This document shows positions 15,320 through 23,168 of a DNA stretch of 35,989 nt, piece after piece. The notes under the pieces were generated by a model that was not told where the DNA came from, did not search any database, and saw only the letters and a program-made list of their open reading frames with translations. The position numbers were made by a program, and so were the translations under genes. This DNA comes from Planctomycetaceae bacterium (GTDB lineage Bacteria > Planctomycetota > Planctomycetia > Gemmatales > Gemmataceae). Position 1 is the stretch's first letter. Each line of letters begins with the position of its first letter. The stretch covers positions 1 to 35,989 of the forward strand of contig PNLP01000068.1 in the NCBI GenBank assembly GCA_013823135.1, in the 5' to 3' direction.

Positions 15320-15559
15320 ATGATCCTTTTCGCCGATGCCTGGACAACCAATTCGTTCGAAATGTCGCTTCTCGCCGCGACCGCGTTCGGCCTGCTCGGG
15401 ATTGCCCTGCTCGCGCTGGGCTTCAAAATCTTCGAGTGGATCACACCCAAGCTGAACATCGAGGAAGAACTGACCAAGGGAAACACGGCGGTCGGCATCA
15501 TGGTGGGCGCGTTGCTCATCGGTATCAGCCTCATCGTCGTTCGCGCAATCGGCGGGTAA
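15320..15559 (+). CDS. DUF350 family small membrane protein
   Basis: 79 residues, two membrane helices: LLAATAFGLLGIALLALGFK (about 18-37) and AVGIMVGALLIGISLIVVRA (about 57-76), separated by IFEWITPKLNIEEELTKGNT. The 'ELTKGNTAVGI' stretch before the second helix is the DUF350 hallmark. Function unknown; the family is widespread in bacteria as a small integral membrane protein. No clear Shine-Dalgarno precedes the ATG, because a palindrome fills the space. It could be co-transcribed with the reductase upstream. Confidence 0.85.
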   Translation: MILFADAWTTNSFEMSLLAATAFGLLGIALLALGFKIFEWITPKLNIEEELTKGNTAVGIMVGALLIGISLIVVRAIGG

Positions 15560-15627
15560 GCTCCGAACTGATGAGCGGCATCGGGTCGCATTCACCAAAA
15601 TACAACCCGATGGGTTGCGGCTTATCG

Positions 15628-15658
15628 TTGGCACATTCACCTCGCGGCACGTTACGAT
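15628..15658 (+). promoter_or_regulatory. Possible sigma-70-type promoter for the MocA-family gene
   Basis: TTGGCA at 15628-15633 and TACGAT at 15653-15658, 19-base spacing, 37 bases before the ATG at 15695. The -35 and -10 boxes each match consensus in four to five positions, but the spacing is longer than ideal, so this is weak. Confidence 0.3.
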
Positions 15659-15694
15659 AGTTCCCACCTGCCATCCCTTCTCCGGAGTGCTGCC

Positions 15695-16981
15695 ATGTCG
15701 AGTCCCACTCGTCGCGCGTTCATCGCGTCGTCTGCCCTCACGCTCTCTGCTGCCAGCTACAACCGCGCTGCCGACAAGCCGAACGAAAAGATCCGCGTCG
15801 CCATCATGGGCCTGAAGATTCGCGGGAAGCAACTCGCGCCCGGCTTCGCCGCCGCCCCCAACACTGAGATCACGCACCTCGTCGATCCCGACCCGTCGAT
15901 GGTGAAGCCCGTCCTCGATGTGCTGAAGAACCCCGCCAGCCCGCCCAAGCACGAACTCGACATTCGCAAGGTGCTCGACGACAAATCGGTCACGGCAATC
16001 GTCGTATCGGCACCCGATCACTGGCACGCGCTGGCGACGATCTGGGCCGCGGAACGTGGCAAGCACGTCTACGTCGAGAAACCCGTGTCGCACAACCTGT
16101 ACGAAGGCCAGCAGATGGTGAAGGCGGCCCGCAAGTACAAGGTCGTGGTGCAAGCCGGCACGCAGCGACGCAGCCAGTCGAGCGTGATCGCGGCCCGCGA
16201 GTACGTGGCGGCTGGCAAGCTCGGGAAGGTGGCGTTCGGTCGTGCGTGGATCGCGGGGAACCGCCCGAACATCGGGTTCTCGAAGCCAGAACCCGCACCG
16301 CAGGGCGTCGATTACTCACTCTGGCTCGGGCCAGCGTCTGGCGAGTTCACCAAGAACCGCTTCCACTACAACTGGCACTGGTTCTGGGATCTGGGCACAG
16401 GCGAGATCGGCAACAACGGCATCCACGGGCTGGATGTCGCGCGGAACGTGATGGGCCTCGATGCACCCACGAAGATTAGTTGTGCCGGCGGGAAGTATTA
16501 CCACGACGACGAGCAGCAAACTCCGGACACGCAGATCGCGACGTTCGACTTCCCCACGGGGCCGGGCGGTGCGATGGGTTGCACGCTGGTCTGGGAACAC
16601 CGCGTGTGGGAGAAGAAGGGCCAGGGACCGGAAGGGCAAGGCTACGGCATCAGCATTCACGGCGACAAGGGAACGCTGCTGTTCGACGGCGACACGTGGA
16701 AAGTGCGCGGTGGCGACGATGCAACCGAGAAGCCCAAGAGCGACATGGTCGGCGACCACATCCGCAACTTCATCGCGAGCATTCGCGGCGACGAGAAGCC
16801 GAACGCCGAAATCGAGATCGGCCACAAGAGCACGCGGCTCTGCCACCTCGGCAACCTGGCGTACCGCACTGGCAAGACGCTGCTGTTCGACGCGAAGACG
16901 GAAACGACCAACGACGCGGAAGCGAACAAGCTGCTCGGCCGCGAGTACCGCAAGGGCTTCGAGTTGCCGAAAGTTGATTAG
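15695..16981 (+). CDS. Tat-exported Gfo/Idh/MocA-family oxidoreductase
   Basis: 428 residues. The N-terminus TRRAFIASSALTLSAASYNR is a Tat-type signal with twin arginine. A Rossmann domain follows: KIRVAIMGLKIRGKQLAPGF. The glycine pattern here is G-x4-G (GLKIRG) rather than GxGxxG, an unusual point. HVYVEKPVSHNLYEGQQMV contains the EKP motif of the family, which contacts substrate and nicotinamide, and then VVQAGTQRRS. The C-terminal domain is the usual beta sheet with GTPHY-like GDLGTGEIGNNGIHGLDVAR. The expected reaction is NAD(P)-dependent oxidation or reduction of a sugar or polyol; the exact substrate is unknown. GGAG sits 8 bases before the ATG. Such exported oxidoreductases are multiplied in planctomycetes. 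Confidence 0.93.
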   Translation: MSSPTRRAFIASSALTLSAASYNRAADKPNEKIRVAIMGLKIRGKQLAPGFAAAPNTEITHLVDPDPSMVKPVLDVLKNPASPPKHELDIRKVLDDKSVTAIVVSAPDHWHALATIWAAERGKHVYVEKPVSHNLYEGQQMVKAARKYKVVVQAGTQRRSQSSVIAAREYVAAGKLGKVAFGRAWIAGNRPNIGFSKPEPAPQGVDYSLWLGPASGEFTKNRFHYNWHWFWDLGTGEIGNNGIHGLDVARNVMGLDAPTKISCAGGKYYHDDEQQTPDTQIATFDFPTGPGGAMGCTLVWEHRVWEKKGQGPEGQGYGISIHGDKGTLLFDGDTWKVRGGDDATEKPKSDMVGDHIRNFIASIRGDEKPNAEIEIGHKSTRLCHLGNLAYRTGKTLLFDAKTETTNDAEANKLLGREYRKGFELPKVD

Positions 16982-17032
16982 GCGTGGCTCGTGACAATCT
17001 CGCTGTTGTCTCCCTCGGTTTGGTCAGCGACT

Positions 17033-18025
17033 ATGCAACCCGCTGTACTTCCCTCGATCCGGTTCGCGTGGTGGAACGTGCATAACTTTGCGCACTATAA
17101 CACGAGCCGCGCTGGAGAAGACCGGTGGCCACTGGAACCGGCCGCGTACGAAGCGAAATGTACGCGGGTAGACGCCGCGTTGCAGCATTTGATAGCCGCT
17201 CACTCGCCGGACATTCTGGGCATTGGCGAGATCACTTCAAACGCCGCAGAGGAGTTGCAGTCTCGCCTGTTCCCCGAATACGAACTGATCTTCCCCGATG
17301 CCGCACCGAACTCGTCATTCCAGGTCGCAGTGTTCTACCGCACTGCCGCCCGATTCCGGCAGCGATTGCCGCTCATGGCCACGGATGTTCCTCGAACCAC
17401 TCGGGGCATGGCGATTGTGGATTGCACACGAGTTGGCCACTGCATCCGGTTCATTTTTTGCCACTGGACAGCCTTTGGAGAGAACAGCGAAACATACCGC
17501 GAACGCCTCGCAGAGACAGTTTCGGCACATGCCTACGACTTTCTCAATAACTCCCGGCGAACGATCACTACGCCGCATGTGGTGATCCTCGGCGACTTCA
17601 ACACCGAACCGTTCAGCGATGTCTTTCGCGACCGCTTGCAGGCCGCGCGAGACCGTGATCGATCCAGACAACGAATTCATCCGTCTGATAAAGATGTCCG
17701 CCGGATTCGCTTCTACAATGCGAGTTGGCGGCTCTTGGGCGAACACCTTCCGCACGAAGTAAGCGGTTCCCCACACCACTGGGCCGGGACGTATTACAAT
17801 GCTGGTGATCGTACGTGGCATACCTATGATCAGGTTTTGGTATCCGGCAGCTTACTCGGCAACGCACCACCTTACCTGGAAGAGAGTTCGTTCGGGATAA
17901 CGCCGTTGCCAGGTTGCATCGGTGCAGGCGGGAAGCCGGAAGCGTTCAGTTGGTTAAACGGTGTTGCCAGTGGCCTTTCCGATCACCTACCCCTCACGGG
18001 GCGCATTGTCTTCCCAGGGAGTTGA
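17033..18025 (+). CDS. Endonuclease/exonuclease/phosphatase-family protein
   Basis: 330 residues from the ATG at 17033; an in-frame GTG at 16991 is a possible earlier start. Neither has a strong Shine-Dalgarno. The motifs of the EEP fold are in order: IRFAWWNVHNF (Asn), GIGEITSNAAEEL (Glu), HVVILGDFNTEP (G-D-F-N) and SGLSDHLPL near the end (S-D-H). The fold covers Mg-dependent nucleases, sphingomyelinases and inositol phosphatases. No signal peptide. The next gene begins 3 bases after its stop with a Shine-Dalgarno inside the end of this gene, so the two are surely co-translated. The pair is somewhat more AT-rich than the neighbours, perhaps pointing to transfer. Confidence 0.85.
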   Translation: MQPAVLPSIRFAWWNVHNFAHYNTSRAGEDRWPLEPAAYEAKCTRVDAALQHLIAAHSPDILGIGEITSNAAEELQSRLFPEYELIFPDAAPNSSFQVAVFYRTAARFRQRLPLMATDVPRTTRGMAIVDCTRVGHCIRFIFCHWTAFGENSETYRERLAETVSAHAYDFLNNSRRTITTPHVVILGDFNTEPFSDVFRDRLQAARDRDRSRQRIHPSDKDVRRIRFYNASWRLLGEHLPHEVSGSPHHWAGTYYNAGDRTWHTYDQVLVSGSLLGNAPPYLEESSFGITPLPGCIGAGGKPEAFSWLNGVASGLSDHLPLTGRIVFPGS

Positions 18026-18028
18026 ACC

Positions 18029-18451
18029 ATGCCAACACTCGAAGATATGCTGCGTGCTTCCCTAAAAGGCGCGAACGAGAGGTTCGAGCTGGCGAACAAA
18101 GCTCTGCACTCCGCGGTGGCCGAAGCAGCCAAAGCCGTCGAAGCCGTGACTGGAGGAAAGGCGACGCTCCAACTCGTGGAACACGGAAAGCGTGAAACTG
18201 GATCACGGTTCGATTTCGTGGTCACTGCTGAGAGTCAACAACGCCCGCTCGCTACCTTCGATGTGCCGAACAGTGGGTTTCCCATTCGCCGACTCCATGA
18301 TGAGGGTGGATTCGCGGAGTCATTCCCGTCCGCGGCGGCTCTTGCCTCTTATTTTCAGAAACTCGCTTCAGACCAGGACTCGCCTCTCGTCGCGCACCTT
18401 GCGTATATCGTTCGTAACGCATCTCCAGACGAAGGTCCGATTCCGTTTTAG
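18029..18451 (+). CDS. Unknown protein coupled to the EEP-family gene
   Basis: 140 residues, cytoplasmic. Good Shine-Dalgarno (GGGAG 7 bases upstream) lying inside the end of the upstream gene; spacing to it is 3 bases. The N-terminus is helical (LEDMLRASLKGANERFELAN, then VAEAAKAVEAVTGGKATLQ), the middle beta-rich (RFDFVVTA, ATFDVPNSGFPIRRLHDEGG), then a helix (AAALASYFQKLASDQDS). I do not recognise the family. It may be a regulator or partner (substrate adaptor or inhibitor) of the EEP protein; that is inference from coupling alone. Confidence 0.75.
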   Translation: MPTLEDMLRASLKGANERFELANKALHSAVAEAAKAVEAVTGGKATLQLVEHGKRETGSRFDFVVTAESQQRPLATFDVPNSGFPIRRLHDEGGFAESFPSAAALASYFQKLASDQDSPLVAHLAYIVRNASPDEGPIPF

Positions 18452-18641
18452 CCTTCTTCGACTCACGCACCGTGCCATGAGGTTGTTCATCTCGCCGCGG
18501 ATTTTCGCAGATCGCCCAAACCGTTGCACGTTCGCTCTCGTCTCAATAATGTAACTGCGCGCCGATTGCTCTGGCGTCATCTCTCTCCTGTTGCTGAAAT
18601 TACTGATTGTTGCCCCGCATTTTCCTCGGAGGCGAGCTGCC

Positions 18642-19949
18642 ATGGACCGAATCAAAAGTCGACTACTCACGGCAGTGGCCGTGCTCGGCTTTGCCGCAAC
18701 ATTTGCCAGCGTCGGCATTTCACTCTCGAATGCTCAGGACTCGAAAGTTCCCGACCTTTCCGACCTCCGCGACGCCGTGAAAGCGGCTAACAAGCGGGGC
18801 GAGAACGTATCCGAAATCGCCACGGCACTCACTGCACTCGAAAAAGCCGTCGCGAAGGGCTGGACCTTCCCTGAAGGCGGTCGCACCCTGCCCGCTTCGC
18901 CGGAACTCGTCGCCCTCCGCGATGCCGTCGAGGCTGCTGGCAAGAAGGGTGAGAACGTCGAAGCCATCGTGAAGGAACTGGAACTTGTCGAGAAGGCAAT
19001 GACCGGCCAGGTGCTGACGCGGCCCAAGCCCCTGCCGCCCGTCGATCCGCCGATCCGCCCGAACCCGAATCCGTTCGTCCGCCCAGATTTTGGCGGCTTC
19101 CCACGGCCGAACATTCGGCCTGGTGTGAATGCCGAAGACATCCGCAAGGCGCAGGACTTGATGCGCAGGGCGATGGAGATGCGCTTGAAGAACCCAGACG
19201 ACGCCGAGGCACTCAAACTGCTTGAGGAAGCACGCGAGATGATGCTGAAGGCGATCGCCGGTGCCAACGGTGGCGGGCTCATCGTTCCTGATCTGGATTT
19301 CCCGAACCCCGGTATCGGTCGTATCCCCGACCGCGCTCGCCTGGGCATCCGCATGGAACGGGTCACGCCCATCCTGGTCGAGCAACTTGGCCTCGCCGAT
19401 GGCATCGGCATCGTGATTGTCGATGTGATTGACGATTCAGCCGCAGCCAAGGCCGGTTTCAAGGCCAACGATGTTCTGGTGGAGTTTGGTGGCAAAGCCG
19501 TCACCGATGTGCCCGAGGATCTTTCCCGTCGCGTGAACGAAGCCCGTGGCAAAGAGAAGCTGGATGCCGTGGTGATTCGCAAGGGGAAGAAAGTGGAGAT
19601 CAAGGGAATCGAACTCCCCGAACTTCGTCAACCCTTCCCTCGGCGTGATGTTCAGCCACGAGTTCTCGAATTGGACGGCGTTCGCAAGCCAGCTGTGGGA
19701 CGCGGCAATTCCACAAGTTTGACCATGAACGGCGATGCCTTCACCATCAAGGCTGTGCGTGATGGAGTCGTCTACAAGATCACGGGAACGAAGAACAACG
19801 ATGGGGCCGCACTGACGGAAGTGACCATCGACGACGATGGGAAGACACACACGACCAATCAGGTCGATAAGGTGCCCGACGAGTACCGTCCAACCGTCGA
19901 GAAGTTGCTCAAGAGCATTCAAAACGGTCGCGTGACGGTTGGGGACTGA
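18642..19949 (+). CDS. Exported PDZ-domain protein with duplicated N-terminal helices
   Basis: 435 residues. The ATG at 18642 has GGAGG 9 bases upstream. It begins with a signal (LLTAVAVLGFAATFASVGIS), then two copies of a helical unit (LRDAVKAANKRGENVSEI and LRDAVEAAGKKGENVEAI), a proline-rich spacer (PLPPVDPPIRPNPNPFVRPD), a further helical region (AEDIRKAQDLMRRAMEMRLK), and a PDZ domain at about 240-325 (LGIRMERVTPILVEQLGLAD, IVDVIDDSAAAKAGFKANDV). The C-terminal segment is a small beta-rich domain (SLTMNGDAFTIKAVRDGVVY). No trypsin-like protease domain is visible, so this is a binding or scaffold protein rather than a DegP-like enzyme. Confidence 0.85.
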   Translation: MDRIKSRLLTAVAVLGFAATFASVGISLSNAQDSKVPDLSDLRDAVKAANKRGENVSEIATALTALEKAVAKGWTFPEGGRTLPASPELVALRDAVEAAGKKGENVEAIVKELELVEKAMTGQVLTRPKPLPPVDPPIRPNPNPFVRPDFGGFPRPNIRPGVNAEDIRKAQDLMRRAMEMRLKNPDDAEALKLLEEAREMMLKAIAGANGGGLIVPDLDFPNPGIGRIPDRARLGIRMERVTPILVEQLGLADGIGIVIVDVIDDSAAAKAGFKANDVLVEFGGKAVTDVPEDLSRRVNEARGKEKLDAVVIRKGKKVEIKGIELPELRQPFPRRDVQPRVLELDGVRKPAVGRGNSTSLTMNGDAFTIKAVRDGVVYKITGTKNNDGAALTEVTIDDDGKTHTTNQVDKVPDEYRPTVEKLLKSIQNGRVTVGD

Positions 19950-19957
19950 GTCGGTGA

Positions 19958-20014
19958 GTTTAGCCGCGACCGGAGGGAACGCGTGAGCACGCATCCCTCC
20001 GGTCGCGGCTAAAC
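19958..20014. repeat. Palindrome with 21-base perfect arms between convergent genes
   Basis: Left arm 19958-19978 (GTTTAGCCGCGACCGGAGGG then A), right arm 19994-20014, perfect over 21 bases; the 15-base centre ACGCGTGAGCACGCA folds further (GCGTG/CACGC). Shares the GTTTAGCCGCGAC ends with the element at 12566-12650. It sits 8 bases after the PDZ gene stop and 8 bases before the peroxiredoxin stop (minus strand). Confidence 0.92.
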
Positions 20015-20022
20015 ACAGTGGT

Positions 20023-20619
20023 TCACTTCTTCGCGGCCTTCTCGAAATACGCCTTCGATTCCTTGACGCCGGCCTTGATGGTCGCGCCACCCTTCGTCCA
20101 GCCCGCCGGGCAGACCTCGCCCTGGTGCGTTTCGGAATATTGCAACGCATCCAGAACACGCAATGTCTCGTCCACGCTTCGGCCGATTGGCAGATCGTGG
20201 ATCGTGATCGCACGAACCACGCCCTTCAGGTCGATGACGAACGTGCCACGGAGGGCGATGCCGCCGTCGAGCAGCACGCCGTAGTCGGCGCTGATCTTCT
20301 TCGTCAGGTCAGAGACAAGTGGGTAGCTCAATCCGCCAAGCCCGCCCTTCTCCCGTGGAGACTGAACCCACGCGAGGTGTGAGAACTTGCTATCGACCGA
20401 GCAACCGAGAACCTCGGCTCCGCGGTCGTGGAAATCCTTGATCCGATCGCTGAATGCAACGATCTCGGTGGGGCAGACGAACGTGAAGTCGAGCGGGTAG
20501 AAGAAGAGGACGACGTACTTCTTGCCACGGTAGTCGGAGAGCTTGATTTGCTGGAACTCTTCGCCCACCACGGCGTCGGCGGTGAAATCCGGGGCTTCCT
20601 TCTGAACATGCGCTGGCAT
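20023..20619 (-). CDS. Typical 2-Cys peroxiredoxin
   Basis: 198 residues, AhpC/Prx1 type: reduces hydrogen peroxide and organic hydroperoxides in the cytoplasm. The peroxidatic site is PLDFTFVCPTEIVAF (Cys 49) and the resolving Cys is in GEVCPAGWTKG near the C-terminus. The start at 20617-20619 has AGGAGA 8 bases upstream. The ending SKAYFEKAAKK gives the C-terminal extension seen in robust/sensitive types. A thioredoxin or AhpF partner is not in the window. The expected inducer is peroxide stress; no operator recognised. Confidence 0.95.
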   Translation of the reverse strand: MPAHVQKEAPDFTADAVVGEEFQQIKLSDYRGKKYVVLFFYPLDFTFVCPTEIVAFSDRIKDFHDRGAEVLGCSVDSKFSHLAWVQSPREKGGLGGLSYPLVSDLTKKISADYGVLLDGGIALRGTFVIDLKGVVRAITIHDLPIGRSVDETLRVLDALQYSETHQGEVCPAGWTKGGATIKAGVKESKAYFEKAAKK

Positions 20620-20742
20620 CGGGGTCGTCTCCTGTGAATCCGGGCCGGCGGCGCGCCGACCCATGCTCACATCATTACGGACCCCACGCGGTCTTTCCAG
20701 CGGGGAGCGGCAAGGGGAAGAATCGGGCGACCCGATAACAAC

Positions 20743-20772
20743 GAAGCCCACCCGGCATACCGAGTGGGCTTC
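20743..20772 (-). terminator. Hairpin after the PEP-CTERM gene
   Basis: GAAGCCCAC (20743-20751) pairs perfectly with GTGGGCTTC (20764-20772), loop 12 bases. Reading minus strand it follows the PEP-CTERM gene stop by 8 bases. No long T-run follows. The stem resembles that of the terminator at 13019-13045 (AGCCCAC/GTGGGCT core). Confidence 0.55.
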
Positions 20773-20779
20773 ATGCCAT

Positions 20780-21499
20780 TCATCGTCGCCGGATTCGCCG
20801 AACTCCCGCAACCGTCAACCCACCCAGCCCGAGCAGAACCACGCTCGCCGGTTCTGGCGTCGCCACTGGCCCACCGGTCTGATCTGGTGGGGGCGGCGGT
20901 GGCGGGGGCGGCGGGGGCGGGTCGATAATCGGAGGCGGCGTCTGGTTGTCCAAATCCGCGGTACCCAGACCAATCACCCACCAGCCTTCGTTCGGCACGA
21001 TGACGTTCCCCTGCCCAAGAGGATTGCCGTTCGCATCGGTCACGCCAACCGTCAACACACGGGCACCGCCATCCGTTGGAGCCCCAAGCTCGATCGAGGC
21101 CAGATTCGCGCCTTCCATTCCCCCGGGTTGCGGGGCACCCGATGCCAGGGATTTCCCTGCGAACCGAGGGAGGCTTCCCGCCGGAGTCGAGCCCGAAGGA
21201 GTAACCGTTGCGTATCCATCCGTGGTCGGCAAAAGAATCGGTGCCCCCACTCCGTTGAAGAACGTCACACCGCCACCCGTATTCGTCTGAGCATTACCGA
21301 CCCCGGTGAGTTGATTGAGCACCAGGGGAGAATGCGGGGAGTCGAATGTGAACTCAACATATTCGGATGGGGAACTCGCCCCCTGCGCCCCCGCAGCGAG
21401 AGTCACCCAGAACCCCTCGTCCGCCGATGCCGGGGACGGCGACAGGGCAACGGTTGTGATGAGGCTGACCGCGAATATCCACGCCGGTGACCGACGCAT
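20780..21499 (-). CDS. PEP-CTERM domain exported protein
   Basis: 239 residues with a Sec signal (WIFAVSLITTVALSPSPASA), an all-beta middle with many Gly/Thr, a run of prolines (about 12) before PDQTGGPVATPEPASVVLLG. The C-terminus PEPASVVLLGLGGLTVAGVR followed by RIRRR is the PEP-CTERM sorting signal: Pro-Glu-Pro, hydrophobic helix, basic end. It is probably recognised by exosortase, which is not in this window. AAGGG lies 8 bases before the ATG at 21497-21499. Function of the middle domain unknown. The 257-base gap upstream (21500-21756) holds the terminator of the next operon and nothing else I recognise. Confidence 0.88.
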   Translation of the reverse strand: MRRSPAWIFAVSLITTVALSPSPASADEGFWVTLAAGAQGASSPSEYVEFTFDSPHSPLVLNQLTGVGNAQTNTGGGVTFFNGVGAPILLPTTDGYATVTPSGSTPAGSLPRFAGKSLASGAPQPGGMEGANLASIELGAPTDGGARVLTVGVTDANGNPLGQGNVIVPNEGWWVIGLGTADLDNQTPPPIIDPPPPPPPPPPPPDQTGGPVATPEPASVVLLGLGGLTVAGVRRIRRR

Positions 21500-21688
21500 A
21501 AACGCACCCTTGTACACGCCACTCGGATCGACCGCCAACTTCGGCCGGCACAATAGCAATGGGTCTTGAAGAAAAAAGTCGAGAATGCCCAAGAAACCGC
21601 AATACGTGCGACAAAATGGGAATCTCAATTCCCGTAAACGACGCAAACTGACAGACTGAGGGAAAAAGTCAGGAACAGCCAGAAACGC

Positions 21689-21718
21689 GAACACCCCCGC
21701 AGGAATGCGGGGGTGTTC
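21689..21718 (-). terminator. Rho-independent terminator of the four-gene minus-strand operon
   Basis: A perfect 13-base stem GAACACCCCCGCA / TGCGGGGGTGTTC with a 4-base loop, 38 bases after the operon's last stop. On the minus strand it is followed by GCGTTTCTGG and later CTTTTT, a weak T-tract. Confidence 0.8.
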
Positions 21719-21756
21719 GGTTCAATCCAATCATTCGCCACGAACCCAGAGGATCA

Positions 21757-22101
21757 TTACATCTTGGGCTCTTCCTTCTTGGGCTCTTCCTTCTTCGGCT
21801 CAGGCATCGGTTCTGGCATGGGCATGGGCATGGGCATCGGTTCCGGTTCTGGTTCAGCCATCTTGATCGACTCGCCGAGCTTCGGCAGGGTCGGCACTGG
21901 CTCCTTGGGCGGAACGAGGCTGCTGTACCCGGGATCCTCGCCGATATCGAGTTCCTTCGTCCCAGCGAAGTCGAGGTACATCAGCACGGTACCGGTGACG
22001 ATGGAGACGAAGGTGATGAACAGCATCATCACGTAAGCGTCGCTTTTCGCCCGCGGTGCCTCGGGTTTGCTCTTCTTGTCTTTGGTCGCGGCCTTGGCCA
22101 T
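21757..22101 (-). CDS. Small membrane protein with Pro/Met/Glu/Lys-rich tail (operon gene 4)
   Basis: 114 residues. Start ATG at 22099-22101 with GGAG upstream. It has a basic N-terminus (AKAATKDKKSKPEAPRAK), one membrane helix (AYVMMLFITFVSIVTGTVLM), a short exterior segment (YLDFAGTKELDIGEDPGYSS), then a low-complexity tail with repeated PMPMPMP and PKKEEPKKEEP. No recognised family. Its Lys/Pro tail could be a flexible linker spanning the wall. It follows the MreC-like gene by 30 bases, so it belongs to the same operon. Confidence 0.8.
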   Translation of the reverse strand: MAKAATKDKKSKPEAPRAKSDAYVMMLFITFVSIVTGTVLMYLDFAGTKELDIGEDPGYSSLVPPKEPVPTLPKLGESIKMAEPEPEPMPMPMPMPEPMPEPKKEEPKKEEPKM

Positions 22102-22131
22102 GGTCAATTCTCCGTGTTCGGCGGCGGGGTC

Positions 22132-23049
22132 TCAGCGGCTGCCAGTGAGAGCCTCGGGCGGGCGGACCTGGTCGCCGGGCTTGGGCAGGTCGCCAATCGG
22201 CAACCGGTCCAGCGGGATGTCGCGGCGGGCCGGGGTGAACGACACGATTGCTTGCTTCGGGAACAGGTTCAACGCACTGGTCACTTTCACGGTGCCGATG
22301 TACTTGCCACCACCTTCAAGCCGGATCACGTCGAGGACCGTGCCGACGGCCATGCCCGAGTCGATGCCGACGCTGATGGTGAGCAGTTCACCCGCCACGT
22401 TCTCGACGCGACCGCGGAGGTTAGAGAGCACGGGGGGAGCGGGCTTCTCGATCGCCCGCAGGACGGTTGCCTGAGCACCACCGCCACCAGTCGCACGCAG
22501 TTCGTTGACCTTGAGGGCGAGTTCCTCGACCTTCTTGGCGTTGTCTTCGGCGATCGCCTGTGCGAGGCGGGCCTGGTTCTTGGCCTTCACTTCTTCCTTG
22601 CGGGCGGCCTCAGTCGCGAGCACGAGCGCCACGGCCTCGTTCTCCAACTCGTTGGTCCGCTTCCGAACCGTGTCCAGTTCCTTCAGGCTGCTATCCACGT
22701 TGGCCTGGAGCTTGGTCGCGGTCACGTCGGCCTTGTTGTAATCTTCCTGGAGCTTCATGAAGTCCGCGGTGACCTTGGCGGTCGCGGTCTTCAGCGACTC
22801 CACTTCCTTGAGCGCATCGGCGCTCTTGGTTTGTTCGGTGAGGAGGAGACGCTTCAGTGCGTCCTCGCTGGCCTGATTGCGGCGATATTCCGAATCACGG
22901 GCCGCGACGATCGCCTTGTAGGCGACCTCGTAGTCGTCGGCACGCTTCTTCCAGTTTGTTCGGGCGACGAACGCCTGAACCGTGAAGTACATCCACACCA
23001 CCGAGCCAATCAGCACCACGAAGGTGAGGATTTTGCCGAACCAGCTCAT
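22132..23049 (-). CDS. Membrane coiled-coil protein with MreC-like beta end (operon gene 3)
   Basis: 305 residues. The start at 23047-23049 gives MSWFGKILTFVVLIGSVVWM, a single membrane helix that shares the FGK-x-LTF pattern with the two genes upstream. A long charged helical region follows (about 50-205; heptad-like KADVTATKLQANVDSSLKEL, TNELENEAVALVLATEAARK), then a beta domain about 215-290: RGRVENVAGELLTISVGIDS, GMAVGTVLDVIRL and GTVKVTSALNLFP. This order (membrane helix, coiled coil, double-beta region) is the layout of MreC. Sequence similarity is only at the pattern level, so call it MreC-like with caution. Confidence 0.75.
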   Translation of the reverse strand: MSWFGKILTFVVLIGSVVWMYFTVQAFVARTNWKKRADDYEVAYKAIVAARDSEYRRNQASEDALKRLLLTEQTKSADALKEVESLKTATAKVTADFMKLQEDYNKADVTATKLQANVDSSLKELDTVRKRTNELENEAVALVLATEAARKEEVKAKNQARLAQAIAEDNAKKVEELALKVNELRATGGGGAQATVLRAIEKPAPPVLSNLRGRVENVAGELLTISVGIDSGMAVGTVLDVIRLEGGGKYIGTVKVTSALNLFPKQAIVSFTPARRDIPLDRLPIGDLPKPGDQVRPPEALTGSR

Positions 23050-23168
23050 CGTCCGTCCCCCATCGGAGAGGCATCGGAAGGGGAGACATTTCTCGCCCTG
23101 CCACCGCACCCGCCGTGTCTTCGTTGTGGGCTTCGACTCTCACCGCACGTTAATTGACGCCGCCGCGT

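Noticed and set aside
16991..17032. The GTG at 16991 as the EEP gene start
   Set aside because: The extra 14 residues (SLLSPSVWSAT region) do not look like part of the fold and there is no Shine-Dalgarno; kept only as an alternative.
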